A stretch of 5,677 nucleotides of DNA. It comes from WVZL01 sp041862375. Its GTDB lineage: Bacteria; Acidobacteriota; Aminicenantia; Aminicenantales; Aminicenantaceae. Below the pieces are notes generated by a model. That model saw only the letters and a list, made by a program, of their open reading frames with translations, was not told the origin of the DNA and searched no databases. The translations under genes were made by a program, and so were the position numbers. The stretch is from the NCBI GenBank assembly GCA_041862375.1, contig JBGVTE010000071.1:1-5677 (forward strand), in the 5' to 3' direction. Shown here one piece after another: positions 1-5,625 of the stretch; within the stretch, counting starts at the first letter, position 1; every line of letters begins with the position of its first letter.

Positions 1-169
1 TAGTGGACCGTTTGGAGAGAAAGGTGCCGGTGAGTCAGGGGTCATACCCACTGCAGCAGCGATTGGAAATGCTGTGGCAGATGCGCTGGGATTCCGCATA
101 TTTGAGATTCCGATGCTGCCAGAAGTAGTACTGAAAGCCATCAAATCCCGCAGGAGTGACCACAAGTGA
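1..169 (+). CDS. Xanthine dehydrogenase family molybdopterin-binding subunit, C-terminal fragment
   Basis: Only the last 55 codons are inside the window, read from base 2 and ending in TGA at 167-169; the start lies upstream. The fragment contains GEKGAGES (residues 6-12 of the fragment region), the signature of the molybdenum hydroxylase large subunit. The Glu of GAGE (codon 32-34) matches the conserved catalytic base that sits by the molybdenum in xanthine dehydrogenase, aldehyde oxidoreductase and CO dehydrogenase large subunits. The rest, an Ala-rich helix followed by FRIFEIPMLPEVVLKAIK, is a normal family C-terminus. Such enzymes hydroxylate N-heterocycles, aldehydes or related carbons, using water as oxygen source and passing electrons through 2Fe-2S and FAD subunits. 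Those partner subunits are not visible here. The substrate cannot be told from this fragment. Two stops follow each other in frame (TGA TAA). The gene converges on the minus-strand lipoprotein gene with 23 nt between. Confidence 0.9.
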   Translation, partial: SGPFGEKGAGESGVIPTAAAIGNAVADALGFRIFEIPMLPEVVLKAIKSRRSDHK

Positions 170-192
170 TAAGCGCCATTCCATTACTGTCT

Positions 193-651
193 TTATCTAA
201 TGTTGCTCGAATGAGGCTCCTTAACAATTACTGTTAACACAAATGCCCACTCGGCCTTCTTTCCTCTCTCCCAAGGCCGGCTGTATTCCATATGAATTGT
301 GCTTTTACCCTTTTTTAGTGCTTTAAATATCCATAACTCCTTCCCAGAAGCTCCGACTAAACCTTCTGCCTCTGGAGCAACATATTTATTATCTACGTAT
401 TCTAATATTGATTTGTCACTAACTCCTGCCAACTTCCACTTAAATCCTGTAGTCGGATTAGAACACAAAGTCACTGTTATTGAGTCTTCAGGATTTATCT
501 TTGTCTCTTTCTTAACCGTATACTTGGGATGAATCTTTAAAAAGTCATCACAAGATATATTTATACGTAATTGTTTTGGTGCTTGATAGCAAGCTGACAG
601 TAATAGCGAAACTGAAATCAAAATATACACTAAAATTAGTCTTGCATTCAT
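193..651 (-). CDS. Chagasin-like (MEROPS I42) cysteine protease inhibitor lipoprotein
   Basis: This is a 152-residue secreted lipoprotein. Residues 1-20 form a short basic start, a hydrophobic stretch and the lipobox LLSA-C, with Cys21 as the predicted lipidated residue. The +2 residue is Tyr, not Asp, which in a Gram-negative would favour the outer membrane. The mature part carries all three inhibitory loops of the chagasin/amoebiasin fold: NPTTGF.W at 65-72, a glycine-containing loop near 100-103 followed by W107, and RPWE at 125-128. In characterised members these loops block the active-site cleft of papain-like cysteine proteases. Two further cysteines (34 and 63) could form a disulfide. 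The start codon overlaps the hyuB stop (ATGA, 648-651), and a GGATGG site lies 7 nt upstream, inside the hyuB tail. Translation is therefore probably coupled to hyuB. Inhibitor family membership is strong; the target protease and the reason for its place in this operon are unknown. Confidence 0.88.
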   Translation of the reverse strand: MNARLILVYILISVSLLLSACYQAPKQLRINISCDDFLKIHPKYTVKKETKINPEDSITVTLCSNPTTGFKWKLAGVSDKSILEYVDNKYVAPEAEGLVGASGKELWIFKALKKGKSTIHMEYSRPWERGKKAEWAFVLTVIVKEPHSSNIR

Positions 652-2393
652 GATTTATCCATCCTTTTTTTCTTTCTTGACTTTTCAGTCTCTTTTAGGT
701 CCACTTCAAATGTTTCCGAATTGACTATCACGCCGTAGTCATTTTTTGCCTTCTCAATGCTTATAATTCTATTCCTCACTTCTTGGGCAACTTTAGCCGG
801 GTCTCTGAGATAAGGACTGCCGTATCCTCCTCCGCCTCCAGCTTGCTGAAAGAGAATTGTCCCCTCCGGTACATTCTCAACCAGATCTTTACTGGTTGTC
901 CTGTACACTTTTCCATCTGGATAGTGAAGCTCTATGCTGTTCAGTGTTGCGCCTTTTCCTTCAAACAGCCCGAATGGAGGCTCGACATCTCCATCTCCAA
1001 ACGTCACAACCTTAGTCTTTTCTCCTCCAATCTTAAACTTCGTCTCAACTCCAAGGCCTCCCCGCCACTTGCCAGCTCCAGCAGAATCTGGCCAATATTC
1101 GTGTTTCAAGAGTAAATGTGGAGTCTGGTGCTCAAACATCTCGTAATCCTGATCCAGCACTCCTCCAGAGGCATCTATCATGCCTATGTGGTCATAACCA
1201 TCTACTCCGTGTGTAGCACCTGATCCTCCCTTCAGCCCCATAAAGCCTATATCAACGTAGTAATCTCTTTTTCTATGGTCATAGCCGCTTGTCAGATAGC
1301 ATAACAATTGATTCCATCCTGCCGTTATTCTTTTAGGGATCGCTTGAGACAGGGCCCTGATTATTGCATCTGCATTCGGAGGGCAGAGGTGATTACCAAA
1401 GGTTGTTGCTGCCGGATATTTTGCATTCAAAATAGTTCCTTCAGGAATTATGATATTCACGGGACGTACCATCCCATCATTATGAGGCATATCGGGATTG
1501 ACCATCTGCAGGAACGTTAAAAGTGTAGCACTTGCAGAAGAGGTATAAGTTCCATTGACAAAACCATCGGTCTGGGAATCTGTATCTGAATAATCAAATG
1601 TTATTTTCTCATCTTCAACTGCTATTGTAACTCTAATTTTGTATTTTGAACCGGGTGTTCTACCGTCATAATATACTGTTGACTCTCCCCTATAGATTCC
1701 GTTTGGTATGGTTCTTATCTCTGCCCGCATCATCTTTTCAGTGGAATCGAAAAGATATTCTTTATGAGACTCAAAAACTTCAAGGCCATACTTTTCAACC
1801 AGCTTTAAAATCCCTCTCTCTCCAACAACACAGGAGCCTACCTGGGCTTTCATATCAGCAGCTACTATATCAAAGCGTATATTTGCAAAGATAAAATCCC
1901 AGACATCCTTTCTCAATTTACCGCGCTCGTAGACTTTAACCGGAGGTATTCTTAAGGTCTCCTGCCACACTTCAGTAGCTTTAGGATTATATCCTCCGGG
2001 AACTGATCCTCCTATATCTGCTTGATGCCCTTTCGCTGCCGCCCATGCTATCAGCTTATCCTCATGAAATATTGGTTTATAAACAGCTACATCATTGTTC
2101 TGATTTCCCATTGAAAAGACATCATTGTGAAATATGACATCACCAGGATAGATTTCATCACCGTAATAATTAACAATATACTCGCACACTGGCCCGAGGG
2201 AAAATGAAAGTATAGGCAAGTTTTCTGTCTGTTCGAGCATCTTTCCCTTACCGTCGTAAAGACCTGTTACGAAATCTTTGGCCTCGCAGAGGATCGGTGA
2301 CCTTGTTGTCTTTGTCAGAACTATACTCATTTCTTCTGTTATCGACTTAAACCTGCGCTGAAAAACCGAGACAAGTATCTTGTCTATCTTCAT
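648..2393 (-). CDS. hyuB: Hydantoinase B/oxoprolinase family subunit (HyuB-like)
   Basis: This 581-residue protein has the usual length for HyuB, AcxA-like and oxoprolinase C-terminal subunits. I chose ATG at 2393. It begins MKIDKILVSVFQRRF and runs into SITEEMSIVLTKTTRSPIL, the normal family N-terminus. The reading frame stays open to 2483, but that extension lies inside hyuA and is basic and family-unlike. Family blocks seen: GDVIFHND (84-91), KGHQADIGG (121-129), a glycine/alanine-rich core around 325-400, WRGGLGVE (443-450) and the glycine-rich GGGGGYGSP near 519-527 followed by DPAKVAQEVR. HyuB partners HyuA in ATP-dependent opening of hydantoins, lactams or 5-oxoproline, or in carboxylation of ketones; this sequence does not say which. 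After the ND box it reads MGNQNND (95-101), where many relatives have GGTHLPD. It follows hyuA by 4 nt with only a weak, distant GGGGAT site, so translation is likely coupled. The C-terminal 15 residues are rich in Lys and Arg. Confidence 0.92.
   Translation of the reverse strand: MKIDKILVSVFQRRFKSITEEMSIVLTKTTRSPILCEAKDFVTGLYDGKGKMLEQTENLPILSFSLGPVCEYIVNYYGDEIYPGDVIFHNDVFSMGNQNNDVAVYKPIFHEDKLIAWAAAKGHQADIGGSVPGGYNPKATEVWQETLRIPPVKVYERGKLRKDVWDFIFANIRFDIVAADMKAQVGSCVVGERGILKLVEKYGLEVFESHKEYLFDSTEKMMRAEIRTIPNGIYRGESTVYYDGRTPGSKYKIRVTIAVEDEKITFDYSDTDSQTDGFVNGTYTSSASATLLTFLQMVNPDMPHNDGMVRPVNIIIPEGTILNAKYPAATTFGNHLCPPNADAIIRALSQAIPKRITAGWNQLLCYLTSGYDHRKRDYYVDIGFMGLKGGSGATHGVDGYDHIGMIDASGGVLDQDYEMFEHQTPHLLLKHEYWPDSAGAGKWRGGLGVETKFKIGGEKTKVVTFGDGDVEPPFGLFEGKGATLNSIELHYPDGKVYRTTSKDLVENVPEGTILFQQAGGGGGYGSPYLRDPAKVAQEVRNRIISIEKAKNDYGVIVNSETFEVDLKETEKSRKKKRMDKS
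659..664 (-). promoter_or_regulatory. Ribosome-binding site of the I42 lipoprotein gene, inside hyuB
   Basis: On the minus strand the bases read GGATGG, 7 nt before the ATG at 651. The site lies within the last codons of hyuB, so ribosomes finishing hyuB would be at or near this start. This supports the ATGA start over other choices. Confidence 0.6.
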
Positions 2394-2397
2394 CTTA

Positions 2398-4506
2398 TCA
2401 ACATATCCCCAGCTTTTTCTTGACTTTTTCTTCCTCTGTCTTAACGTACATAGTGTAACTCCCATACTTATCACATAAAACACTGTATTCGGGCGTCACA
2501 AAAGTAGTTGTATTTACCTGCTCTATTATGGCTGGCCCCTCTACTCTATTTCCATATCTGAGCTTATGCCCATCATATACAGGAACTACTTCAAAGCCTT
2601 TCTTATGGGATAAATAGACTTTTCTCCTGTTTTTTAACGCTTTTAAAGGATCTGGATCGTCATATTTTTCTTGTTTGAACTCTGGCTTTGCTGTTTTTCC
2701 AACACTTGAGAGGCGGAGATTAATCAACTCAATCGGTGTCGCTTCTTTTTCCAGAGAATATCCGTATAACCGGTCATGTTCTGGATGAAATTTGTCTTCT
2801 ATTGACTCGATATCTTCTCTATCTATCTCCCTCTTGGTAATCTCCACATTTACCTCATGATACTGTTTAATATATCTCATATCCATAGAATAAACATGTT
2901 GAATGGAGTCCTCAGGAATATGTTCTGATTTAAGGAGTTTCTCAGCTTCTTGCTCCATCTCGAAAAACATCGACCTGAATTTTTTCGCATCTAACCTATT
3001 CAAAAGCGTCGAATAGGTTCTAACAAAGTTGTGTTTCAAATCCGACATGAGCATACCGGCTGCACAGAATATAGAAGATTCTTTAGGGATGATCATTACA
3101 GGAATCTCGAGCTCAAGAGCAATCTGGCAGGCATGGACAGGCCCTGCTCCCCCGGCAACTACTAGAGGAAATTCCCGGGGATCATGTCCACGTTTTACGC
3201 TTACCTCTCGAACTCCAGAAGCCATGTTGATGTTTATCACATGGTACATTCCAGCGGCTGCCTCAATTAAATCCACGCCTAGTGGTTCTGCTATTCTTTC
3301 TTTTATGGCTTTCACTGCTCGATCATAGTTCAACGGTATTTTCCCTCCTGCAAAGAAATCCTCATTGATATATCCGAGTATAAGATCTGCATCTGTACAG
3401 GTTGGCAATTCACCTCCTGAGTCATAACATGCTGGCCCTGGTTTTGAACCAGCACTCTGGGGGCCCATACGTAAAAGTCCGCCTTCATCAACCCAACCAA
3501 TACTGCCGCCTCCAGCTCCAATAGTGACTATCCCCAGCATAGGGAGTGCTATTCTTAATCTATCGATTTCTCCTTCCGTGGTCACAAGCGGTGTTTTATT
3601 CTTAATGAGTGCTGCATCGAAACTTGTTCCTCCCATATCAATAGTTATACAATCATCATAACCCTGCACAAACGTATACTCAATTCCAGCCACTGGACCG
3701 GCTGCAGGCCCTGACAAAAGGGTTACTGCTGCATTTTCCATGGCAATCTGGGGTGATATGACTCCTCCATTAGACTGCATTATGAGCAAGACGCCTTTAA
3801 AACCAGCATTTTTCAATTTTTTAATGAGACTTGTCAGATAGTTTCGCAATATGGGTCCGACATAAGAATTTAAGACAGTCGTTGATATCCGGTCATAAAA
3901 TCTAATGCTCGGCAAAAACCTGGATGAGACAGTCAGGTATGAATCAGGAAGCTCTTCTCTTATAATTTTCGCTGCAATGGATTCATGCTCATTGTTGGCA
4001 AAAGAATTTATGAAGCAGATTGCAATTGCCTCAACACCTTCTTTCTTAAACAGCTTAGCCGCATCTACAACATCTGACTCCTTGAGTTCAGTAACAACAT
4101 CCCCCTTGTAATCGAGACGCTCCTCAACAGGATACCTGAGGTACCTTGGTACCAAAGGCTCTACGTTGGTGTATCTGTTATTGTACTGCTCTTCACGTAT
4201 TCCCCTTCTCATCTCCAGGGCGTCTCTTAAACCTTCTGTGGTTAAAACTCCCGTCTTAGCTCCTCTTCGGGTCAATACTGCATTTGTGGTAACTGTAGTA
4301 CCATGGACAATTGTTTTCACCTGCTTAACAAAATCTTTTAAAGAGACATTTTTGGCCTGTGCCATTTCTGATAAGCCGTTCATCAACCCTACTGATGGAT
4401 CATCCGGGGTGGATAAAACTTTATAGATCTCAGAGCTTCCGTCCTCAGAGGTCAGTAAAAAATCTGTAAATGTCCCCCCCACATCTATTCCAATTTTGTA
4501 TTCCAT
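2398..4506 (-). CDS. hyuA: Hydantoinase A/acetone carboxylase-like ATPase subunit (HyuA-like)
   Basis: This 702-residue cytoplasmic protein has the ASKHA-type ATP-binding fold of hydantoinase A, the 5-oxoprolinase N-terminal half and acetone carboxylase beta. Motifs in order are DVGGTFTD (8-15, first phosphate loop), HGTTVTTNA (69-77), SGPAAGP (265-271), DMGGTSFD (290-297, second phosphate loop), GAGGGSIG (330-337), GPQSAGSKPGPACY (348-361) and AGGAGPVHAC (451-460). A less conserved C-terminal domain runs from about 500 to 690. All expected blocks are present, so the gene looks intact. The family uses ATP to phosphorylate a carbonyl or lactam oxygen, after which HyuB completes hydrolysis or carboxylation. 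The ATG at 4506 is fixed by an in-frame TAA 6 nt upstream, but its ribosome-binding site is poor (GGAT about 12 nt away). It ends in tandem stops (TGA TAA), 4 nt before hyuB. Hydantoin, 5-oxoproline, another lactam or a ketone are all possible substrates. Confidence 0.93.
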   Translation of the reverse strand: MEYKIGIDVGGTFTDFLLTSEDGSSEIYKVLSTPDDPSVGLMNGLSEMAQAKNVSLKDFVKQVKTIVHGTTVTTNAVLTRRGAKTGVLTTEGLRDALEMRRGIREEQYNNRYTNVEPLVPRYLRYPVEERLDYKGDVVTELKESDVVDAAKLFKKEGVEAIAICFINSFANNEHESIAAKIIREELPDSYLTVSSRFLPSIRFYDRISTTVLNSYVGPILRNYLTSLIKKLKNAGFKGVLLIMQSNGGVISPQIAMENAAVTLLSGPAAGPVAGIEYTFVQGYDDCITIDMGGTSFDAALIKNKTPLVTTEGEIDRLRIALPMLGIVTIGAGGGSIGWVDEGGLLRMGPQSAGSKPGPACYDSGGELPTCTDADLILGYINEDFFAGGKIPLNYDRAVKAIKERIAEPLGVDLIEAAAGMYHVININMASGVREVSVKRGHDPREFPLVVAGGAGPVHACQIALELEIPVMIIPKESSIFCAAGMLMSDLKHNFVRTYSTLLNRLDAKKFRSMFFEMEQEAEKLLKSEHIPEDSIQHVYSMDMRYIKQYHEVNVEITKREIDREDIESIEDKFHPEHDRLYGYSLEKEATPIELINLRLSSVGKTAKPEFKQEKYDDPDPLKALKNRRKVYLSHKKGFEVVPVYDGHKLRYGNRVEGPAIIEQVNTTTFVTPEYSVLCDKYGSYTMYVKTEEEKVKKKLGIC

Positions 4507-4553
4507 GTTAATTTACAATCCGAAATCTATAATATTTAATAACAGATAAGGAT

Positions 4554-4582
4554 GAGATTGCAGCGCTTTGCCCGCAATGACC
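4554..4582 (-). repeat. Short dispersed palindromic repeat, copy 1 (VOC-hyuA gap)
   Basis: On the plus strand GAGATTGC (4554-4561) is followed after 12 nt by GCAATGACC (4574-4582), giving ATTGC/GCAAT inverted ends. It is in the 103-nt gap between the VOC and hyuA genes. The same boundaries recur in copy 2 at 5124-5158 in the same orientation. From memory, short intergenic repeats of the form GTCATTGCGAG...GCAATCTC are common in many bacterial genomes, and the minus strand here follows that pattern. No T-run follows the small stem on the minus strand, so it is not a standard terminator. The remainder of the gap, next to hyuA, is AT-rich with no convincing promoter. Confidence 0.6.
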
Positions 4583-4609
4583 TTCCCTTTGAGATTACCA
4601 AATTCCTGA

Positions 4610-5032
4610 TTAATATTTGCCGTCGATTATTTCGGTTAAAACTCCATGAGTAGCTGCAGGATGAATAAAAGCAAAATTTCTCTTATACTCAGCAAACCAT
4701 CGCGGTTTTTGATCTATAAGACGGACTTTATTTTTCTTTAAGACCTCAAGAGACTCTTCGCAATTATCCACGTTGTAGCTCATGAGCATTACACCTTCAC
4801 CTGATCTTCTGATAAATTTGGCCACTTCACCTGTCCCATCAAGGTCTTCCATAAGCTCTATAGCTGTGGGACCAACCATAAATCCCGTTACTCTGATTTT
4901 CTCAGGTTCATCAACGTAACGGTAGGCTACTTCCCATCCAAAAGCATCGATATAGTCCTTCTCTGCTTTTTTTACATCGTTTACAGCTATGCATACATGA
5001 TCCACGTAGTTTACTTTTAGCTTTTCAGTCAT
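4610..5032 (-). CDS. VOC-superfamily protein resembling methylmalonyl-CoA epimerase
   Basis: This 140-residue protein has two glyoxalase/VOC half-modules. Its closest recognisable pattern is methylmalonyl-CoA epimerase: DHVCIAVNDV (11-20), a helix ending AFGWEV (30-35), PTAIELMEDL (55-64), AKFIRRSGEG (71-80), VRLIDQKPR (103-111) and FIHPAATHGVLTEII (122-136). Epimerases bind a divalent metal through His, Gln/Glu, His and Glu. His12, Glu59 and Glu134 are in place, but the second His, expected in a GLHHIA-like block, falls in VMLMSY (81-86) and is Leu83 (codon 4784-4786). Glu44 lies where one epimerase catalytic Glu would align. It may be an epimerase with altered metal binding, a different VOC enzyme or a binding protein. 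The ATG at 5032 has an excellent AAAGGAGG site 7 nt upstream. It lies between the ferredoxin and hyuA genes on the same strand. Family placement is firm; the specific reaction is not. Confidence 0.85.
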   Translation of the reverse strand: MTEKLKVNYVDHVCIAVNDVKKAEKDYIDAFGWEVAYRYVDEPEKIRVTGFMVGPTAIELMEDLDGTGEVAKFIRRSGEGVMLMSYNVDNCEESLEVLKKNKVRLIDQKPRWFAEYKRNFAFIHPAATHGVLTEIIDGKY

Positions 5033-5039
5033 CTTATGT

Positions 5040-5047
5040 CCTCCTTT
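5040..5047 (-). promoter_or_regulatory. Strong ribosome-binding site of the VOC gene
   Basis: The minus strand reads AAAGGAGG, 7 nt before the ATG at 5032, a near-perfect Shine-Dalgarno match. It fixes the VOC start codon and contrasts with the poor site ahead of hyuA. Confidence 0.85.
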
Positions 5048-5061
5048 ACTATGATTGACAT

Positions 5062-5071
5062 GATTTAAATC
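5062..5071. other. 10-bp perfect palindrome upstream of the VOC gene
   Basis: GATTTAAATC is a perfect palindrome 14 nt beyond the upstream edge of the VOC ribosome-binding site. The position would suit an operator or a small dyad near a promoter. The region is AT-rich and such a palindrome can arise by chance, so no regulator is proposed. Confidence 0.2.
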
Positions 5072-5123
5072 TTTGGTTCAGCTTTAAAGTAATGTTATAA
5101 AAATAGATAAACTTCTTTCTTTT

Positions 5124-5158
5124 GAGATTGCTTCATCATTTCATTCATCGCAATGGCC
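5124..5158 (-). repeat. Short dispersed palindromic repeat, copy 2 (ferredoxin-VOC gap)
   Basis: On the plus strand GAGATTGC (5124-5131) and GCAATGGCC (5150-5158) bracket an 18-nt centre. The outer 8 bases on the left are identical to copy 1, and the right arm differs by one base (GCAATGGCC against GCAATGACC), while the centres differ in length and sequence. It lies in the 174-nt gap between the ferredoxin and VOC genes, so copies 1 and 2 flank the VOC gene in the same orientation. Its right edge overlaps a separate stem-loop at 5155-5187. Confidence 0.6.
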
Positions 5159-5187
5159 TGGAATTACTCAATTTTGCTGCCAAGGCC
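5155..5187 (-). other. Bulged stem-loop downstream of the ferredoxin gene
   Basis: GGCCTGG (5155-5161) pairs with CCAAGGCC (5180-5187) through 7 base pairs with one bulged A, around an 18-nt loop. In the minus-strand transcript it begins 19 nt after the ferredoxin stop codon. No U-tract follows, so it is not a canonical intrinsic terminator. It could protect the 3' end of a ferredoxin transcript or reduce read-through into the VOC gene, but nothing beyond the pairing supports either role. Confidence 0.35.
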
Positions 5188-5206
5188 GATGTCTGTGGTC
5201 TATGTC

Positions 5207-5524
5207 TTAAATTCTGGAAAAGTAGGATGTATTCCCGGTTTCTGGAGAGCCAGGAGGGAGCTTAAAAATAATTGCTCCTTCTACTGGACAGGCCTCAAAA
5301 CACTCCCCGCACTGCTGGCAGAGGTCAAGGACTACTGCTGCCTTTCCCTTGTGGAGCCCAATTATTCCGGGAGGACATGCTCTGGAGCAGGCTCCACAAC
5401 CATTGCACCGGAAAGCATCGATCCAGGGGTATAGCCCACTATAGTTTGAACCAGAATGGGGATATACGCTCATCTTGGTCCCTGGAATTTTAGGACGAGC
5501 GCTTGATATTTTAGGTAATATCAT
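5207..5524 (-). CDS. Dicluster 4Fe-4S ferredoxin
   Basis: This 105-residue protein has two complete cluster-binding motifs of the bacterial ferredoxin type: CNGCGACSRACP (Cys40, 43, 46, 50) and CQQCGECFEACP (Cys69, 72, 75, 79). Each CxxCxxCxxxCP motif supplies three ligands to one [4Fe-4S] cluster and one to the other, so two clusters are expected. The 18-residue linker, with HKGKAAVVLDL, is the normal hairpin between them. About 39 residues precede the first cysteine, rich in Ser, Pro and Tyr, and about 25 follow the last motif; both are longer than in minimal clostridial ferredoxins. There is no signal peptide, so it is cytoplasmic. The ATG at 5524 has a good GGAG ribosome-binding site; Met18 is a less supported alternative. 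It is the first gene of the minus-strand series and may be an electron carrier for a nearby redox enzyme, such as the molybdenum hydroxylase. That partnership is inference only. Confidence 0.92.
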   Translation of the reverse strand: MILPKISSARPKIPGTKMSVYPHSGSNYSGLYPWIDAFRCNGCGACSRACPPGIIGLHKGKAAVVLDLCQQCGECFEACPVEGAIIFKLPPGSPETGNTSYFSRI

Positions 5525-5527
5525 GAA

Positions 5528-5537
5528 CCTCTCCTTT
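5528..5537 (-). promoter_or_regulatory. Ribosome-binding site of the ferredoxin gene
   Basis: The minus strand reads AAAGGAGAGG ahead of the ATG at 5524, with GGAG 6 nt from the start. It favours the full 105-residue form over a start at Met18. Confidence 0.75.
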
Positions 5538-5594
5538 CCTTGTTACAATTCCTCTATCAATTTTTTGTTATATCCTAAATTCGCTCAAAAATTT

Positions 5595-5625
5595 GTCGTT
5601 GTAAGGAGCGAAGTGGTAAAGTCAA
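5595..5625 (+). repeat. Possible degraded third copy of the same repeat, inverted
   Basis: The plus strand begins GTCGTTGTAAGGAGCGAAG, which resembles the GTCATTGCGAGGAGCGAAG form that I recall for this repeat class. GGAGCGAAG is exact and the differences in this stretch are transitions. Orientation is opposite to copies 1 and 2, and the right arm (AAGTCAA for AAGCAA) is imperfect. It lies in the 153 nt upstream of the ferredoxin gene. The rest of that stretch is AT-rich, and no promoter there is clear enough to call. Confidence 0.35.

Noticed and set aside
170..192. A bidirectional terminator between the convergent genes
   Set aside because: The 23-nt gap contains no inverted repeat and no T-run attached to a stem.
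2394..2483. A 30-codon N-terminal extension of HyuB starting at 2483
   Set aside because: It lies wholly inside hyuA, is basic and unlike the family, and the family N-terminus begins at the ATG at 2393.
783..4426. Several plus-strand open frames of 68-110 codons opposite hyuB and hyuA, and a 63-codon minus-strand frame within hyuA
   Set aside because: All are in other frames of genes with conserved motifs throughout; none shows a recognisable domain.
4588..4600. A half copy of the repeat (TTTGAGATT) near the VOC stop codon
   Set aside because: Only about nine bases match copy 2 and there is no partner arm, which is within chance expectation.
5155..5185. Sigma-54-like GG...G spacing on the minus strand ahead of the VOC gene
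   Set aside because: The -12 element reads GA, not GC, at the required spacing, so the match fails at an essential position.
5153..5493. Open frames of 93 and 73 codons on the plus strand opposite the ferredoxin gene
   Set aside because: They are antisense to a gene with two intact cysteine motifs, lack family features and have no ribosome-binding site of note.
5525..5580. TATAAC as a -10 element for the ferredoxin gene on the minus strand
   Set aside because: No acceptable -35 element lies 16-18 nt upstream, and AT-rich sequence gives such hexamers by chance.
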